Below, in pieces: positions 1-13,490 of a stretch of DNA of 64,000 nt; positions within the stretch are counted from its first letter, which is position 1, and every line of letters begins with the position of its first letter. A program made the position numbers and the translations under genes. The stretch is taken from contig NC_037650.1 in assembly GCF_003254395.2 (NCBI RefSeq), positions 5,270,071 through 5,334,070 of the forward strand. The letters are read 5' to 3'. This DNA is from Apis mellifera (Eukaryota > Arthropoda > Insecta > Hymenoptera > Apidae). Under the pieces are notes generated by a model. It was not told the origin of the DNA and ran no database searches. It worked only from the letters and a program-made list of their open reading frames with translations.

Positions 1-484
1 TTATGTACAGTTCACATGTTCAAATTTAAGTTTATATCAAGTTCCAAGTCAAGAATAAAATCCAATAAAAATTTTGACAAACTATTATTCAAATATTTTT
101 TTTCAGCTATTACATACATATTTTGATATTTTTTTTTTTTTTATAACAAAAATAATCAAGAAATATAATTCATATTCTCATTACAAGATATGATTCGAAA
201 TAAAAAAAAATTTTTGCGATTTCGGTAAAAGATATTGTATTAGATATTACATATAATATATTGTAGAATTAATAAATAATATATTATTGCGAAACAACAG
301 CATGTACAAAGAACTTTAACGAAACATGAGAATTGATTTATAACATATAAACGATCTATTTTGAAACGAAAGTTTTTAATTTTTAATGATGCCTCAAGAT
401 TTCTCGTTTTCTACAGATGCGTTATAAACCGAAAATTTTAAAACGTAATTCAGAAATAATTTGTAATAATTTTTTTGATTGCAG

Positions 485-955
485 ATCTTATCTAGAAGAT
501 GGCTTCAGGATTTCGCGGGTTTCATTCCATAGATCATCCCAACTCTTCCAACAAGAATGTTCAGCACGGAACAGACATGACCATTAACATGTTCCTTGAT
601 TCATCTCCCAAAAAGACAAGAATTACCAATCAGAGATGCTGCCATGATACAAGTGAACACAACAAGACGCGAGAAAAGAACAAATTCAACTACTGCGAGA
701 ATAAAATCGATCAGCAACATTATCCTCAATCAGCCTCATTCATCATCAGCATTGGAAACCCTATGACAACGTTTCATCAGAAATTATTTCAAGATATATA
801 ATTTAATGTAATGCGATATATATTATAAAATTATAAAATATAATGTTAATATAGATACAATATAGTTGTACAATATGTAATATTATAGTTTTATAAATAT
901 GTAATTAAGATTATATGTAAATTAATTTTAATCAATAAATGTATATTGTATATAT
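485..955 (+). CDS. Putative terminal exon of an unidentified transcript
   Basis: A pyrimidine-rich stretch ending in GATTGCAG (to 484) looks like a strong splice acceptor. The DNA that follows is clearly less AT-rich than its surroundings and ends near an AATAAA at 934-939. The longest open frame starts at an ATG at 499 in good context (AAGATGG) and gives 100 residues, stopping at 801. It is Asn/Ser/His-rich with no domain or membrane segment I recognise. That frame has a TAG at 493-495, so if it is used, the upstream exons are 5' UTR. If the exon continues an upstream coding frame instead, the other two frames end after about 15 and 33 codons. Upstream exons lie outside the window or are not visible. 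It could also be a long noncoding RNA. Confidence 0.4.
934..939 (+). terminator. Polyadenylation signal AATAAA for the left-edge exon
   Basis: A canonical AATAAA sits 130 bp past the stop of the open frame at 499-801. It is followed by a TGTATATTG/T-rich stretch of the kind found downstream of cleavage sites. Confidence 0.4.
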
Positions 956-1161
956 ATTTTCTGTTTTTTTTTTTATTTCTTCCTTTACTTCCTTCCTTCT
1001 TAATAAAATAAACCACCTTAAAAAGGACTTTAATTGAAAAAGTAAATATAATACAGATAAGTATATTAAACTTTATAATTACTTTAGAATTATATTAAGT
1101 AAAATGATAAAAAAATGTTCCTTTTGGAAATACAATATCTAAAAAAGGTAAGTATACAAAA

Positions 1162-4100
1162 GAGATATTAAAAAAAAGGTGCAAACGTCGAAATTTCGGC
1201 GACCGAAGAAAAATTTTTGGCCAAAAACTCGATTTTGTATTAGGAGAACATGATGTGACAGGAGGTCGACCTCCTACAAATTTTTAATTTTTGCTATATC
1301 TTTTAAACTATTGGTTTTTCGCTATAAGTGGGTTAATGCTTTTTTATAGGAAATTTTATGCTCTATCGATTGGCGCTTTAAAAAATACATGTTATCAGTA
1401 AAAAAAACAAAGTTGCGCTAAAAAAGCTCCTTATTGGTCAACCTACTAAAAAACTGAGAGCGTCATAATATAGCCCTTTCGAAACCAATCAACTTTTATT
1501 TGAAACATTTTTTAATATTCTGAATAATAAGCGAGATATTAAAAAAAAGGTGCAAACGTCGAAATTTCGGCGACCGAAGAAAAATTTTTGGCCAAAAACT
1601 CGATTTTGTATTAGGAGAACATGATGTGACAGGAGGTCGACCTCCTACAAATTTTTAATTTTTGCTATATCTTTTAAACTATTGGTTTTTCGCTATAAGT
1701 GGGTTAATGCTTTTTTATAGCAAATTTTATGCTCTATCGATTGGCGCTTTAAAAAATACATGTTATCAGTAAAAAAAACAAAGTTGCGCTAAAAAAGCTC
1801 CTTATTGGTCAACCTACTAAAAAACTGAGAGCGTCATAATATAGCCCTTTCGAAACCAATCAACTTTTATTTGAAACATTTTTTAATATTCTGAATAATA
1901 AGCGAGATATTAAAAAAAAGGTGCAAACGTCGAAATTTCGGCGACCGAAGAAAAATTTTTGGCCAAAAACTCGATTTTGTATTAGGAGAACATGATGTGA
2001 CAGGAGGTCGACCTCCTACAAATTTTTAATTTTTGCTATATCTTTTAAACTATTGGTTTTTCGCTATAAGTGGGTTAATGCTTTTTTATAGGAAATTTTA
2101 TGCTCTATCGATTGGCGCTTTAAAAAATACATGTTATCAGTAAAAAAAACAAAGTTGCGCTAAAAAAGCTCCTTATTGGTCAACCTACTAAAAAACTGAG
2201 AGCGTCATAATATAGCCCTTTCGAAACCAATCAACTTTTATTTGAAACATTTTTTAATATTCTGAATAATAAGCGAGATATTAAAAAAAAGGTGCAAACG
2301 TCGAAATTTCGGCGACCGAAGAAAAATTTTTGGCCAAAAACTCGATTTTGTATTAGGAGAACATGATGTGACAGGAGGTCGACCTCCTACAAATTTTTAA
2401 TTTTTGCTATATCTTTTAAACTATTGGTTTTTCGCTATAAGTGGGTTAATACTTTTTTATAGGAAATTTTATGCTCTATCGATTGGCGCTTTAAAAAATA
2501 CATGTTATCAGTAAAAAAACAAAGTTGCGCTAAAAAAGCTCCTTATTGGTCAACCTACTAAAAAACTGAGAGCGTCATAATATAGCCCTTTCGAAACCAA
2601 TCAACTTTTATTTGAAACATTTTTTAATATTCTGAATAATAAGCGAGATATTAAAAAAAAGTGCAAACGTCGAAATTTCGGCGACCGAAGAAAAATTTTT
2701 GGCCAAAAACTCGATTTTGTATTAGGAGAACATGATGTGACAGGAGGTCGACCTCCTACAAATTTTTAATTTTTGCTATATCTTTTAAACTATTGGTTTT
2801 TCGCTATAAGTGGGTTAATACTTTTTTATAGGAAATTTTATGCTCTATCGATTGGCGCTTTAAAAAATACATGTTATCAGTAAAAAAAACAAAGTTGCGC
2901 TAAAAAAGCTCCTTATTGGTCAACCTACTAAAAAACTGAGAGCGTCATAATATAGCCCTTTCGAAACCAATCAACTTTTATTTGAAACATTTTTTAATAT
3001 TCTGAATAATAAGCGAGATATTAAAAAAAAGGTGCAAACGTCGAAATTTCTGCGACCGAAGAAAAATTTTTGGCCAAAAACTCGATTTTGTATTAGGAGA
3101 ACATGATGTGACAGGAGGTCGACCTCCTACAAATTTTTAATTTTTGCTATATCTTTTAAACTATTGGTTTTTCGCTATAAGTGGGTTAATACTTTTTTAT
3201 AGGAAATTTTATGCTCTATCGATTGGCGCTTTAAAAAATACATGTTATCAGTAAAAAAAACAAAGTTGCGCTAAAAAAGCTCCTTATTGGTCAACCTACT
3301 AAAAAACTGAGAGCGTCATAATATAGCCCCTACGAAACCAATCAACTTTTATTTGAAACATTTTTTAATATTCTGAATAATAAGCGAGATATTAAAAAAA
3401 AGGTGCAAACGTCGAAATTTCGGCAACCGAAGAAAAATTTTTGGCCAAAAACTCGATTTTGTATTAGGAGAACATGATGTGACAGGAGGTCGACCTCCTA
3501 CAAATTTTTAATTTTTGCTATATCTTTTAAACTATTGGTTTTTCGCTATAAGTGGGTTAATACTTTTTTATAGGAAATTTTATGCTCTATCGATTGGCGC
3601 TTTAAAAAATACATGTTATCAGTAAAAAAAACAAAGTTGCGCTAAAAAAGCTCCTTATTGGTCAACCTACTAAAAAACTGAGAGCGTCATAATATAGCCC
3701 TTTCGAAACCAATCAACTTTTATTTGAAACATTTTTTAATATTCTGAATAATAAGCGAGATATTAAAAAAAAGGTGCAAACGTCGAAATTTCGGCGACCG
3801 AAGAAAAATTTTTGGCCAAAAACTCGATTTTGTATTAGGAGAACATGATGTGACAGGAGGTCGACCTCCTACAAATTTTTAATTTTTGCTATATCTTTTA
3901 AACTATTGGTTTTTCGCTATAAGTGGGTTAATACTTTTTTATAGGAAATTTTATGCTCTATCGATTGGCGCTTTAAAAAATACATGTTATCAGTAAAAAA
4001 AACAAAGTTGCGCTAAAAAAGCTCCTTATTGGTCAACCTACTAAAAAACTGAGAGCGTCATAATATAGCCCTTTCGAAACCAATCAACTTTTATTTGAAA

Positions 4101-7100
4101 CATTTTTTAATATTCTGAATAATAAGCGAGATATTAAAAAAAAGGTGAAACGTCGAAATTTCGGCGACCGAAGAAAAATTTTTGGCCAAAAACTCGATTT
4201 TGTATTAGGAGAACATGATGTGACAGGAGGTCGACCTCCTACAAATTTTTAATTTTTGCTATATCTTTTAAACTATTGGTTTTTCGCTATAAGTGGGTTA
4301 ATACTTTTTTATAGGAAATTTTATGCTCTATCGATTGGCGCTTTAAAAAATACATGTTATCAGTAAAAAAAACAAAGTTGTGCTAAAAAAGCTCCTTATT
4401 GGTCAACCTACTAAAAAACTGAGAGCGTCATAATATAGCCCTTTCGAAACCAATCAACTTTTATTTGAAACATTTTTTAATATTCTGAATAATAAGCGAG
4501 ATATTAAAAAAAAGGTAAACGTCGAAATTTCGGCGACCGAAGAAAAATTTTTGGCCAAAAACTCGATTTTGTATTAGGAGAACATGATGTGACAGGAGGT
4601 CGACCTCCTACAAATTTTTAATTTTTGCTATATCTTTTAAACTATTGGTTTTTCGCTATAAGTGGGTTAATACTTTTTTATAGGAAATTTTATGCTCTAT
4701 CGATTGGCGCTTTAAAAAATACATGTTATCAGTAAAAAAAACAAAGTTGTGCTAAAAAAGCTCCTTATTGGTCAACCTACTAAAAAACTGAGAGCGTCAT
4801 AATATAGCCCTTTCGAAACCAATCAACTTTTATTTGAAACATTTTTTAATATTCTGAATAATAAGCGAGATATTAAAAAAAAGGTAAACGTCGAAATTTC
4901 GGCGACCGAAGAAAAATTTTTGGCCAAAAACTCGATTTTGTATTAGGAGAACATGATGTGACAGGAGGTCGACCTCCTACAAATTTTTAATTTTTGCTAT
5001 ATCTTTTAAACTATTGGTTTTTCGCTATAAGTGGGTTAATACTTTTTTATAGGAAATTTTATGCTCTATCGATTGGCGCTTTAAAAAATACATGTTATCA
5101 GTAAAAAAAACAAAGTTGTGCTAAAAAAGCTCCTTATTGGTCAACCTACTAAAAAACTGAGAGCGTCATAATATAGCCCTTTCGAAACCAATCAACTTTT
5201 ATTTGAAACATTTTTTAATATTCTGAATAATAAGCGAGATATTAAAAAAAAGGTCAAACGTCGAAATTTCGGCGACCGAAGAAAAATTTTTGGCCAAAAA
5301 CTCGATTTTGTATTAGGAGAACATGATGTGACAGGAGGTCGACCTCCTACAAATTTTTAATTTTTGCTATATCTTTTAAACTATTGGTTTTTCGCTATAA
5401 GTGGGTTAATACTTTTTTATAGGAAATTTTATGCTCTATCGATTGGCGCTTTAAAAAATACATGTTATCAGTAAAAAAAACAAAGTTGTGCTAAAAAAGC
5501 TCCTTATTGGTCAACCTACTAAAAAACTGAGAGCGTCATAATATAGCCCTTTCGAAACCAATCAACTTTTATTTGAAACATTTTTTAATATTCTGAATAA
5601 TAAGCGAGATATTAAAAAAAAGGTAAACGTCGAAATTTCGGCGACCGAAGAAAAATTTTTGGCCAAAAACTCGATTTTGTATTAGGAGAACATGATGTGA
5701 CAGGAGGTCGACCTCCTACAAATTTTTAATTTTTGCTATATCTTTTAAACTATTGGTTTTTCGCTATAAGTGGGTTAATACTTTTTTATAGGAAATTTTA
5801 TGCTCTATCGATTGGCGCTTTAAAAAATACATGTTATCAGTAAAAAAAACAAAGTTGTGCTAAAAAAGCTCCTTATTGGTCAACCTACTAAAAAACTGAG
5901 AGCGTCATAATATAGCCCTTTCGAAACCAATCAACTTTTATTTGAAACATTTTTTAATATTCTGAATAATAAGCGAGATATTAAAAAAAAGGTAAACGTC
6001 GAAATTTCGGCGACCGAAGAAAAATTTTTGGCCAAAAACTCGATTTTGTATTAGGAGAACATGATGTGACAGGAGGTCGACCTCCTACAAATTTTTAATT
6101 TTTGCTATATCTTTTAAACTATTGGTTTTTCGCTATAAGTGGGTTAATACTTTTTTATAGGAAATTTTATGCTCTATCGATTGGCGCTTTAAAAAATACA
6201 TGTTATCAGTAAAAAAAACAAAGTTGTGCTAAAAAAGCTCCTTATTGGTCAACCTACTAAAAAACTGAGAGCGTCATAATATAGCCCTTTCGAAACCAAT
6301 CAACTTTTATTTGAAACATTTTTTAATATTCTGAATAATAAGCGAGATATTAAAAAAAAGTAAACGTCGAAATTTCGGCGACCGAAGAAAAATTTTTGGC
6401 CAAAAACTCGATTTTGTATTAGGAGAACATGATGTGACAGGAGGTCGACCTCCTACAAATTTTTAATTTTTGCTATATCTTTTAAACTATTGGTTTTTCG
6501 CTATAAGTGGGTTAATACTTTTTTATAGGAAATTTTATGCTCTATCGATTGGCGCTTTAAAAAATACATGTTATCAGTAAAAAAAACAAAGTTGTGCTAA
6601 AAAAGCTCCTTATTGGTCAACCTACTAAAAAACTGAGAGCGTCATAATATAGCCCTTTCGAAACCAATCAACTTTTATTTGAAACATTTTTTAATATTCT
6701 GAATAATAAGCGAGATATTAAAAAAAAGGTAAACGTCGAAATTTCGGCGACCGAAGAAAAATTTTTGGCCAAAAACTCGATTTGTATTAGGAGAACATGA
6801 TGTGACAGGAGGTCGACCTCCTACAAATTTTTAATTTTTGCTATATCTTTTAAACTATTGGTTTTTCGCTATAAGTGGGTTAATACTTTTTTATAGGAAA
6901 TTTTATGCTCTATCGATTGGCGCTTTAAAAAATACATGTTATCAGTAAAAAAAACAAAGTTGTGCTAAAAAAGCTCCTTATTGGTCAACCTACTAAAAAA
7001 CTGAGAGCGTCATAATATAGCCCTTTCGAAACCAATCAACTTTTATTTGAAACATTTTTTAATATTCTGAATAATAAGCGAGATATTAAAAAAAAGGTAA

Positions 7101-10100
7101 ACGTCGAAATTTCGGCGACCGAAGAAAAATTTTTGGCCAAAAACTCGATTTTGTATTAGGAGAACATGATTGACAGGAGGTCGACCTCCTACAAATTTTT
7201 AATTTTTGCTATATCTTTTAAACTATTGGTTTTTCGCTATAAGTGGGTTAATACTTTTTTATAGGAAATTTTATGCTCTATCGATTGGCGCTTTAAAAAA
7301 TACATGTTATCAGTAAAAAAAACAAAGTTGTGCTAAAAAAGCTCCTTATTGGTCAACCTACTAAAAAACTGAGAGCGTCATAATATAGCCCTTTCGAAAC
7401 CAATCAACTTTTATTTGAAACATTTTTTAATATTCTGAATAATAAGCGAGATATTAAAAAAAAGGTAAACGTCGAAATTTCGGCGACCGAAGAAAAATTT
7501 TTGGCCAAAAACTCGATTTTGTATTAGGAGAACATGATTGACAGGAGGTCGACCTCCTACAAATTTTTAATTTTTGCTATATCTTTTAAACTATTGGTTT
7601 TTCGCTATAAGTGGGTTAATACTTTTTTATAGGAAATTTTATGCTCTATCGATTGGCGCTTTAAAAAATACATGTTATCAGTAAAAAAAACAAAGTTGTG
7701 CTAAAAAAGCTCCTTATTGGTCAACCTACTAAAAAACTGAGAGCGTCATAATATAGCCCTTTCGAAACCAATCAACTTTTATTTGAAACATTTTTTAATA
7801 TTCTGAATAATAAGCGAGATATTAAAAAAAAGGTAAACGTCGAAATTTCGGCGACCGAAGAAAAATTTTTGGCCAAAAACTCGATTTTGTATTAGGAGAA
7901 CATGATGTGACAGGAGGTCGACCTCCTACAAATTTTTAATTTTTGCTATATCTTTTAAACTATTGGTTTTTCGCTATAAGTGGGTTAATACTTTTTTATA
8001 GGAAATTTTATGCTCTATCGATTGGCGCTTTAAAAAATACATGTTATCAGTAAAAAAAACAAAGTTGTGCTAAAAAAGCTCCTTATTGGTCAACCTACTA
8101 AAAAACTGAGAGCGTCATAATATAGCCCTTTCGAAACCAATCAACTTTTATTTGAAACATTTTTTAATATTCTGAATAATAAGCGAGATATTAAAAAAAA
8201 GTTAAACGTCGAAATTTCGGCGACCGAAGAAAAATTTTTGGCCAAAAACTCGATTTTGTATTAGGAGAACATGATGTGACAGGAGGTCGACCTCCTACAA
8301 ATTTTTAATTTTTGCTATATCTTTTAAACTATTGGTTTTTCGCTATAAGTGGGTTAATACTTTTTTATAGGAAATTTTATGCTCTATCGATTGGCGCTTT
8401 AAAAAATACATGTTATCAGTAAAAAAAACAAAGTTGTGCTAAAAAAGCTCCTTATTGGTCAACCTACTAAAAAACTGAGAGCGTCATAATATAGCCCTTT
8501 CGAAACCAATCAACTTTTATTTGAAACATTTTTTAATATTCTGAATAATAAGCGAGATATTAAAAAAAAGGTAAACGTCGAAATTTCGGCGACCGAAGAA
8601 AAATTTTTGGCCAAAAACTCGATTTTGTATTAGGAGAACATGATGTGACAGGAGGTCGACCTCCTACAAATTTTTAATTTTTGCTATATCTTTTAAACTA
8701 TTGGTTTTTCGCTATAAGTGGGTTAATACTTTTTTATAGGAAATTTTATGCTCTATCGATTGGCGCTTTAAAAAATACATGTTATCAGTAAAAAAAACAA
8801 AGTTGTGCTAAAAAAGCTCCTTATTGGTCAACCTACTAAAAAACTGAGAGCGTCATAATATAGCCCTTTCGAAACCAATCAACTTTTATTTGAAACATTT
8901 TTTAATATTCTGAATAATAAGCGAGATATTAAAAAAAAAGGTAAACGTCGAAATTTCGGCGACCGAAGAAAAATTTTTGGCCAAAAACTCGATTTTGTAT
9001 TAGGAGAACATGATTGACAGGAGGTCGACCTCCTACAAATTTTTAATTTTTGCTATATCTTTTAAACTATTGGTTTTTCGCTATAAGTGGGTTAATACTT
9101 TTTTATAGGAAATTTTATGCTCTATCGATTGGCGCTTTAAAAAATACATGTTATCAGTAAAAAAAACAAAGTTGTGCTAAAAAAGCTCCTTATTGGTCAA
9201 CCTACTAAAAAACTGAGAGCGTCATAATATAGCCCTTTCGAAACCAATCAACTTTTATTTGAAACATTTTTTAATATTCTGAATAATAAGCGAGATATTA
9301 AAAAAAAAGGTAAACGTCGAAATTTCGGCGACCGAAGAAAAATTTTTGGCCAAAAACTCGATTTTGTATTAGGAGAACATGATTGACAGGAGGTCGACCT
9401 CCTACAAATTTTTAATTTTTGCTATATCTTTTAAACTATTGGTTTTTCGCTATAAGTGGGTTAATACTTTTTTATAGGAAATTTTATGCTCTATCGATTG
9501 GCGCTTTAAAAAATACATGTTATCAGTAAAAAAAACAAAGTTGTGCTAAAAAAGCTCCTTATTGGTCAACCTACTAAAAAACTGAGAGCGTCATAATATA
9601 GCCCTTTCGAAACCAATCAACTTTTATTTGAAACATTTTTTAATATTCTGAATAATAAGCGAGATATTAAAAAAAAGTTAAACGTCGAAATTTCGGCGAC
9701 CGAAGAAAAATTTTTGGCCAAAAACTCGATTTTGTATTAGGAGAACATGATGTGACAGGAGGTCGACCTCCTACAAATTTTTAATTTTTGCTATATCTTT
9801 TAAACTATTGGTTTTTCGCTATAAGTGGGTTAATACTTTTTTATAGGAAATTTTATGCTCTATCGATTGGCGCTTTAAAAAATACATGTTATCAGTAAAA
9901 AAAACAAAGTTGTGCTAAAAAAGCTCCTTATTGGTCAACCTACTAAAAAACTGAGAGCGTCATAATATAGCCCTTTCGAAACCAATCAACTTTTATTTGA
10001 AACATTTTTTAATATTCTGAATAATAAGCGAGATATTAAAAAAAAGTGTAAACGTCGAAATTTCGGCGACCGAAGAAAAATTTTTGGCCAAAAACTCGAT

Positions 10101-13100
10101 TTTGTATTAGGAGAACATGATGTGACAGGAGGTCGACCTCCTACAAATTTTTAATTTTTGCTATATCTTTTAAACTATTGGTTTTTCGCTATAAGTGGGT
10201 TAATACTTTTTTATAGGAAATTTTATGCTCTATCGATTGGCGCTTTAAAAAATACATGTTATCAGTAAAAAAAACAAAGTTGCGCTAAAAAAGCTCCTTA
10301 TTGGTCAACCTACTAAAAAACTGAGAGCGTCATAATATAGCCCTTTCGAAACCAATCAACTTTTATTTGAAACATTTTTTAATATTCTGAATAATAAGCG
10401 AGATATTAAAAAAAAGTGCAAACGTCGAAATTTCGGCGACCGAAGAAAAATTTTTGGCCAAAAACTCGATTTTGTATTAGGAGAACATGATGTGACAGGA
10501 GGTCGACCTCCTACAAATTTTTAATTTTTGCTATATCTTTTAAACTATTGGTTTTTCGCTATAAGTGGGTTAATACTTTTTTATAGGAAATTTTATGCTC
10601 TATCGATTGGCGCTTTAAAAAATACATGTTATCAGTAAAAAAAACAAAGTTGTGCTAAAAAAGCTCCTTATTGGTCAACCTACTAAAAAACTGAGAGCGT
10701 CATAATATAGCCCTTTCGAAACCAATCAACTTTTATTTGAAACATTTTTTAATATTCTGAATAATAAGCGAGATATTAAAAAAAAGGTGCAAACGTCGAA
10801 ATTTCGGCGACCGAAGAAAAATTTTTGGCCAAAAACTCGATTTTGTATTAGGAGAACATGATGTGACAGGAGGTCGACCTCCTACAAATTTTTAATTTTT
10901 GCTATATCTTTTAAACTATTGGTTTTTCGCTATAAGTGGGTTAATACTTTTTTATAGGAAATTTTATGCTCTATCGATTGGCGCTTTAAAAAATACATGT
11001 TATCAGTAAAAAAAACAAAGTTGGCTAAAAAAGCTCCTTATTGGTCAACCTACTAAAAAACTGAGAGCGTCATAATATAGCCCTTTCGAAACCAATCAAC
11101 TTTTATTTGAAACATTTTTTAATATTCTGAATAATAAGCGAGATATTAAAAAAAAGGTGCAAACGTCGAAATTTCGGCGACCGAAGAAAAATTTTTGGCC
11201 AAAAACTCGATTTTGTATTAGGAGAACATGATGTGACAGGAGGTCGACCTCCTACAAATTTTTAATTTTTGCTATATCTTTTAAACTATTGGTTTTTCGC
11301 TATAAGTGGGTTAATACTTTTTTATAGGAAATTTTATGCTCTATCGATTGGCGCTTTAAAAAATACATGTTATCAGTAAAAAAAACAAAGTTGCGCTAAA
11401 AAAGCTCCTTATTGGTCAACCTACTAAAAAACTGAGAGCGTCATAATATAGCCCTTTCGAAACCAATCAACTTTTATTTGAAACATTTTTTAATATTCTG
11501 AATAATAAGCGAGATATTAAAAAAAAGGTGCAAGCGTCGAAATTTCGGCGACCGAAGAAAAATTTTTGGCCAAAAACTCGATTTTGTATTAGGAGAACAT
11601 GATGTGACAGGAGGTCGACCTCCTACAAATTTTTAATTTTTGCTATATCTTTTAAACTATTGGTTTTTCGCTATAAGTGGGTTAATACTTTTTTATAGGA
11701 AATTTTATGCTCTATCGATTGGCGCTTTAAAAAATACATGTTATCAGTAAAAAAAACAAAGTTGCGCTAAAAAAGCTCCTTATTGGTCAACCTACTAAAA
11801 AACTGAGAGCGTCATAATATAGCCCTTTCGAAACCAATCAACTTTTATTTGAAACATTTTTTAATATTCTGAATAATAAGCGAGATATTAAAAAAAAGGT
11901 GCAAGCGTCGAAATTTCGGCGACCGAAGAAAAATTTTTGGCCAAAAACTCGATTTTGTATTAGGAGAACATGATGTGACAGGAGGTCGACCTCCTACAAA
12001 TTTTTAATTTTTGCTATATCTTTTAAACTATTGGTTTTTCGCTATAAGTGGGTTAATACTTTTTTATAGGAAATTTTATGCTCTATCGATTGGCGCTTTA
12101 AAAAATACATGTTATCAGTAAAAAAAACAAAGTTGCGCTAAAAAAGCTCCTTATTGGTCAACCTACTAAAAAACTGAGAGCGTCATAATATAGCCCTTTC
12201 GAAACCAATCAACTTTTATTTGAAACATTTTTTAATATTCTGAATAATAAGCGAGATATTAAAAAAAAGGTGCAAACGTCGAAATTTCGGCGACCGAAGA
12301 AAAATTTTTGGCCAAAAACTCGATTTTGTATTAGGAGAACATGATGTGACAGGAGGTCGACCTCCTACAAATTTTTAATTTTTGCTATATCTTTTAAACT
12401 ATTGGTTTTTCGCTATAAGTGGGTTAATACTTTTTTATAGGAAATTTTATGCTCTATCGATTGGCGCTTTAAAAAATACATGTTATCAGTAAAAAAAACA
12501 AAGTTGCGCTAAAAAAGCTCCTTATTGGTCAACCTACTAAAAAACTGAGAGCGTCATAATATAGCCCTTTCGAAATCAATCAACTTTTATTTGAAACATT
12601 TTTTAATATTCTGAATAATAAGCGAGATATTAAAAAAAAGGTGCAAACGTCGAAATTTCGGCGACCGAAGAAAAATTTTTGGCCAAAAACTCGATTTTGT
12701 ATTAGGAGAACATGATGTGACAGGAGGTCGACCTCCTACAAATTTTTAATTTTTGCTATATCTTTTAAACTATTGGTTTTTCGCTATAAGTGGGTTAATA
12801 CTTTTTTATAGGAAATTTTATGCTCTATCGATTGGCGCTTTAAAAAATGCATGTTATCAGTAAAAAAAACAAAGTTGCGCTAAAAAAGCTCCTTATTGGT
12901 CAACCTACTAAAAAACTGAGAGCGTCATAATATAGCCCTTTCGAAACCAATCAACTTTTATTTGAAACATTTTTTAATATTCTGAATAATAAGCGAGATA
13001 TTAAAAAAAAGGTGCAAACGTCGAAATTTCGGCGACCGAAGAAAAATTTTTGGCCAAAAACTCGATTTTGTATTAGGAGAACATGATGTGACAGGAGGTC

Positions 13101-13490
13101 GACCTCCTACAAATTTTTAATTTTTGCTATATCTTTTAAACTATTGGTTTTTCGCTATAAGTGGGTTAATACTTTTTTATAGGAAATTTTATGCTCTATC
13201 GATTGGCGCTTTAAAAAGTACATGTTATCAGTAAAAAAAACAAAGTTGTGCTAAAAAAGCTCCTTATTGGTCAACCTACTAAAAAACTGAGAGCGTCATA
13301 ATATAGCCCTTTCGAAACCAATCAACTTTTATTTGAATCATTTTTTAATATTCTGAATAATAAGCGAGATATTAAAAAAAAGGTGTGAACGTCGAAATTT
13401 CGGCGACCGAAGAAAAATTTTTGGCCAAAAACTGGATTTTGTATTAGGAGAACATATGTTGTTAGGAGGTCTCTTGAGAAATTTTTCTAA
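1162..13490. repeat. Satellite array: 33 complete 368-371 bp monomers plus a partial copy
   Basis: Taking GAGATATTAAAA as the phase marker, monomers start at 1162, 1533, 1904, 2275, 2645, 3015, 3386, 3757, 4128, 4498, 4867, 5236, 5606, 5975, 6344, 6712, 7080, 7448, 7816, 8185, 8554, 8923, 9292, 9661, 10030, 10400, 10770, 11140, 11511, 11882, 12253, 12624, 12995 and 13366 (partial). All copies are in one orientation and nearly identical; differences are single bases and small indels. Each copy carries the 16-bp palindrome AGGAGGTCGACCTCCT (SalI site in the centre), the 14-bp palindrome TTTTTGGCCAAAAA and the 10-bp CGAAATTTCG. No reading frame of useful length crosses a monomer, and I see no terminal repeats or transposase. 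The length is close to two nucleosome repeats, a common size for satellites. I do not recognise the family. Copy number may be affected by assembly. Confidence 0.97.

Noticed and set aside
1162..13490. CRISPR-like or gene-family tandem array
   Set aside because: Units are about 370 bp with no unique spacers, no coding frame and a eukaryotic gene context; it is a satellite.
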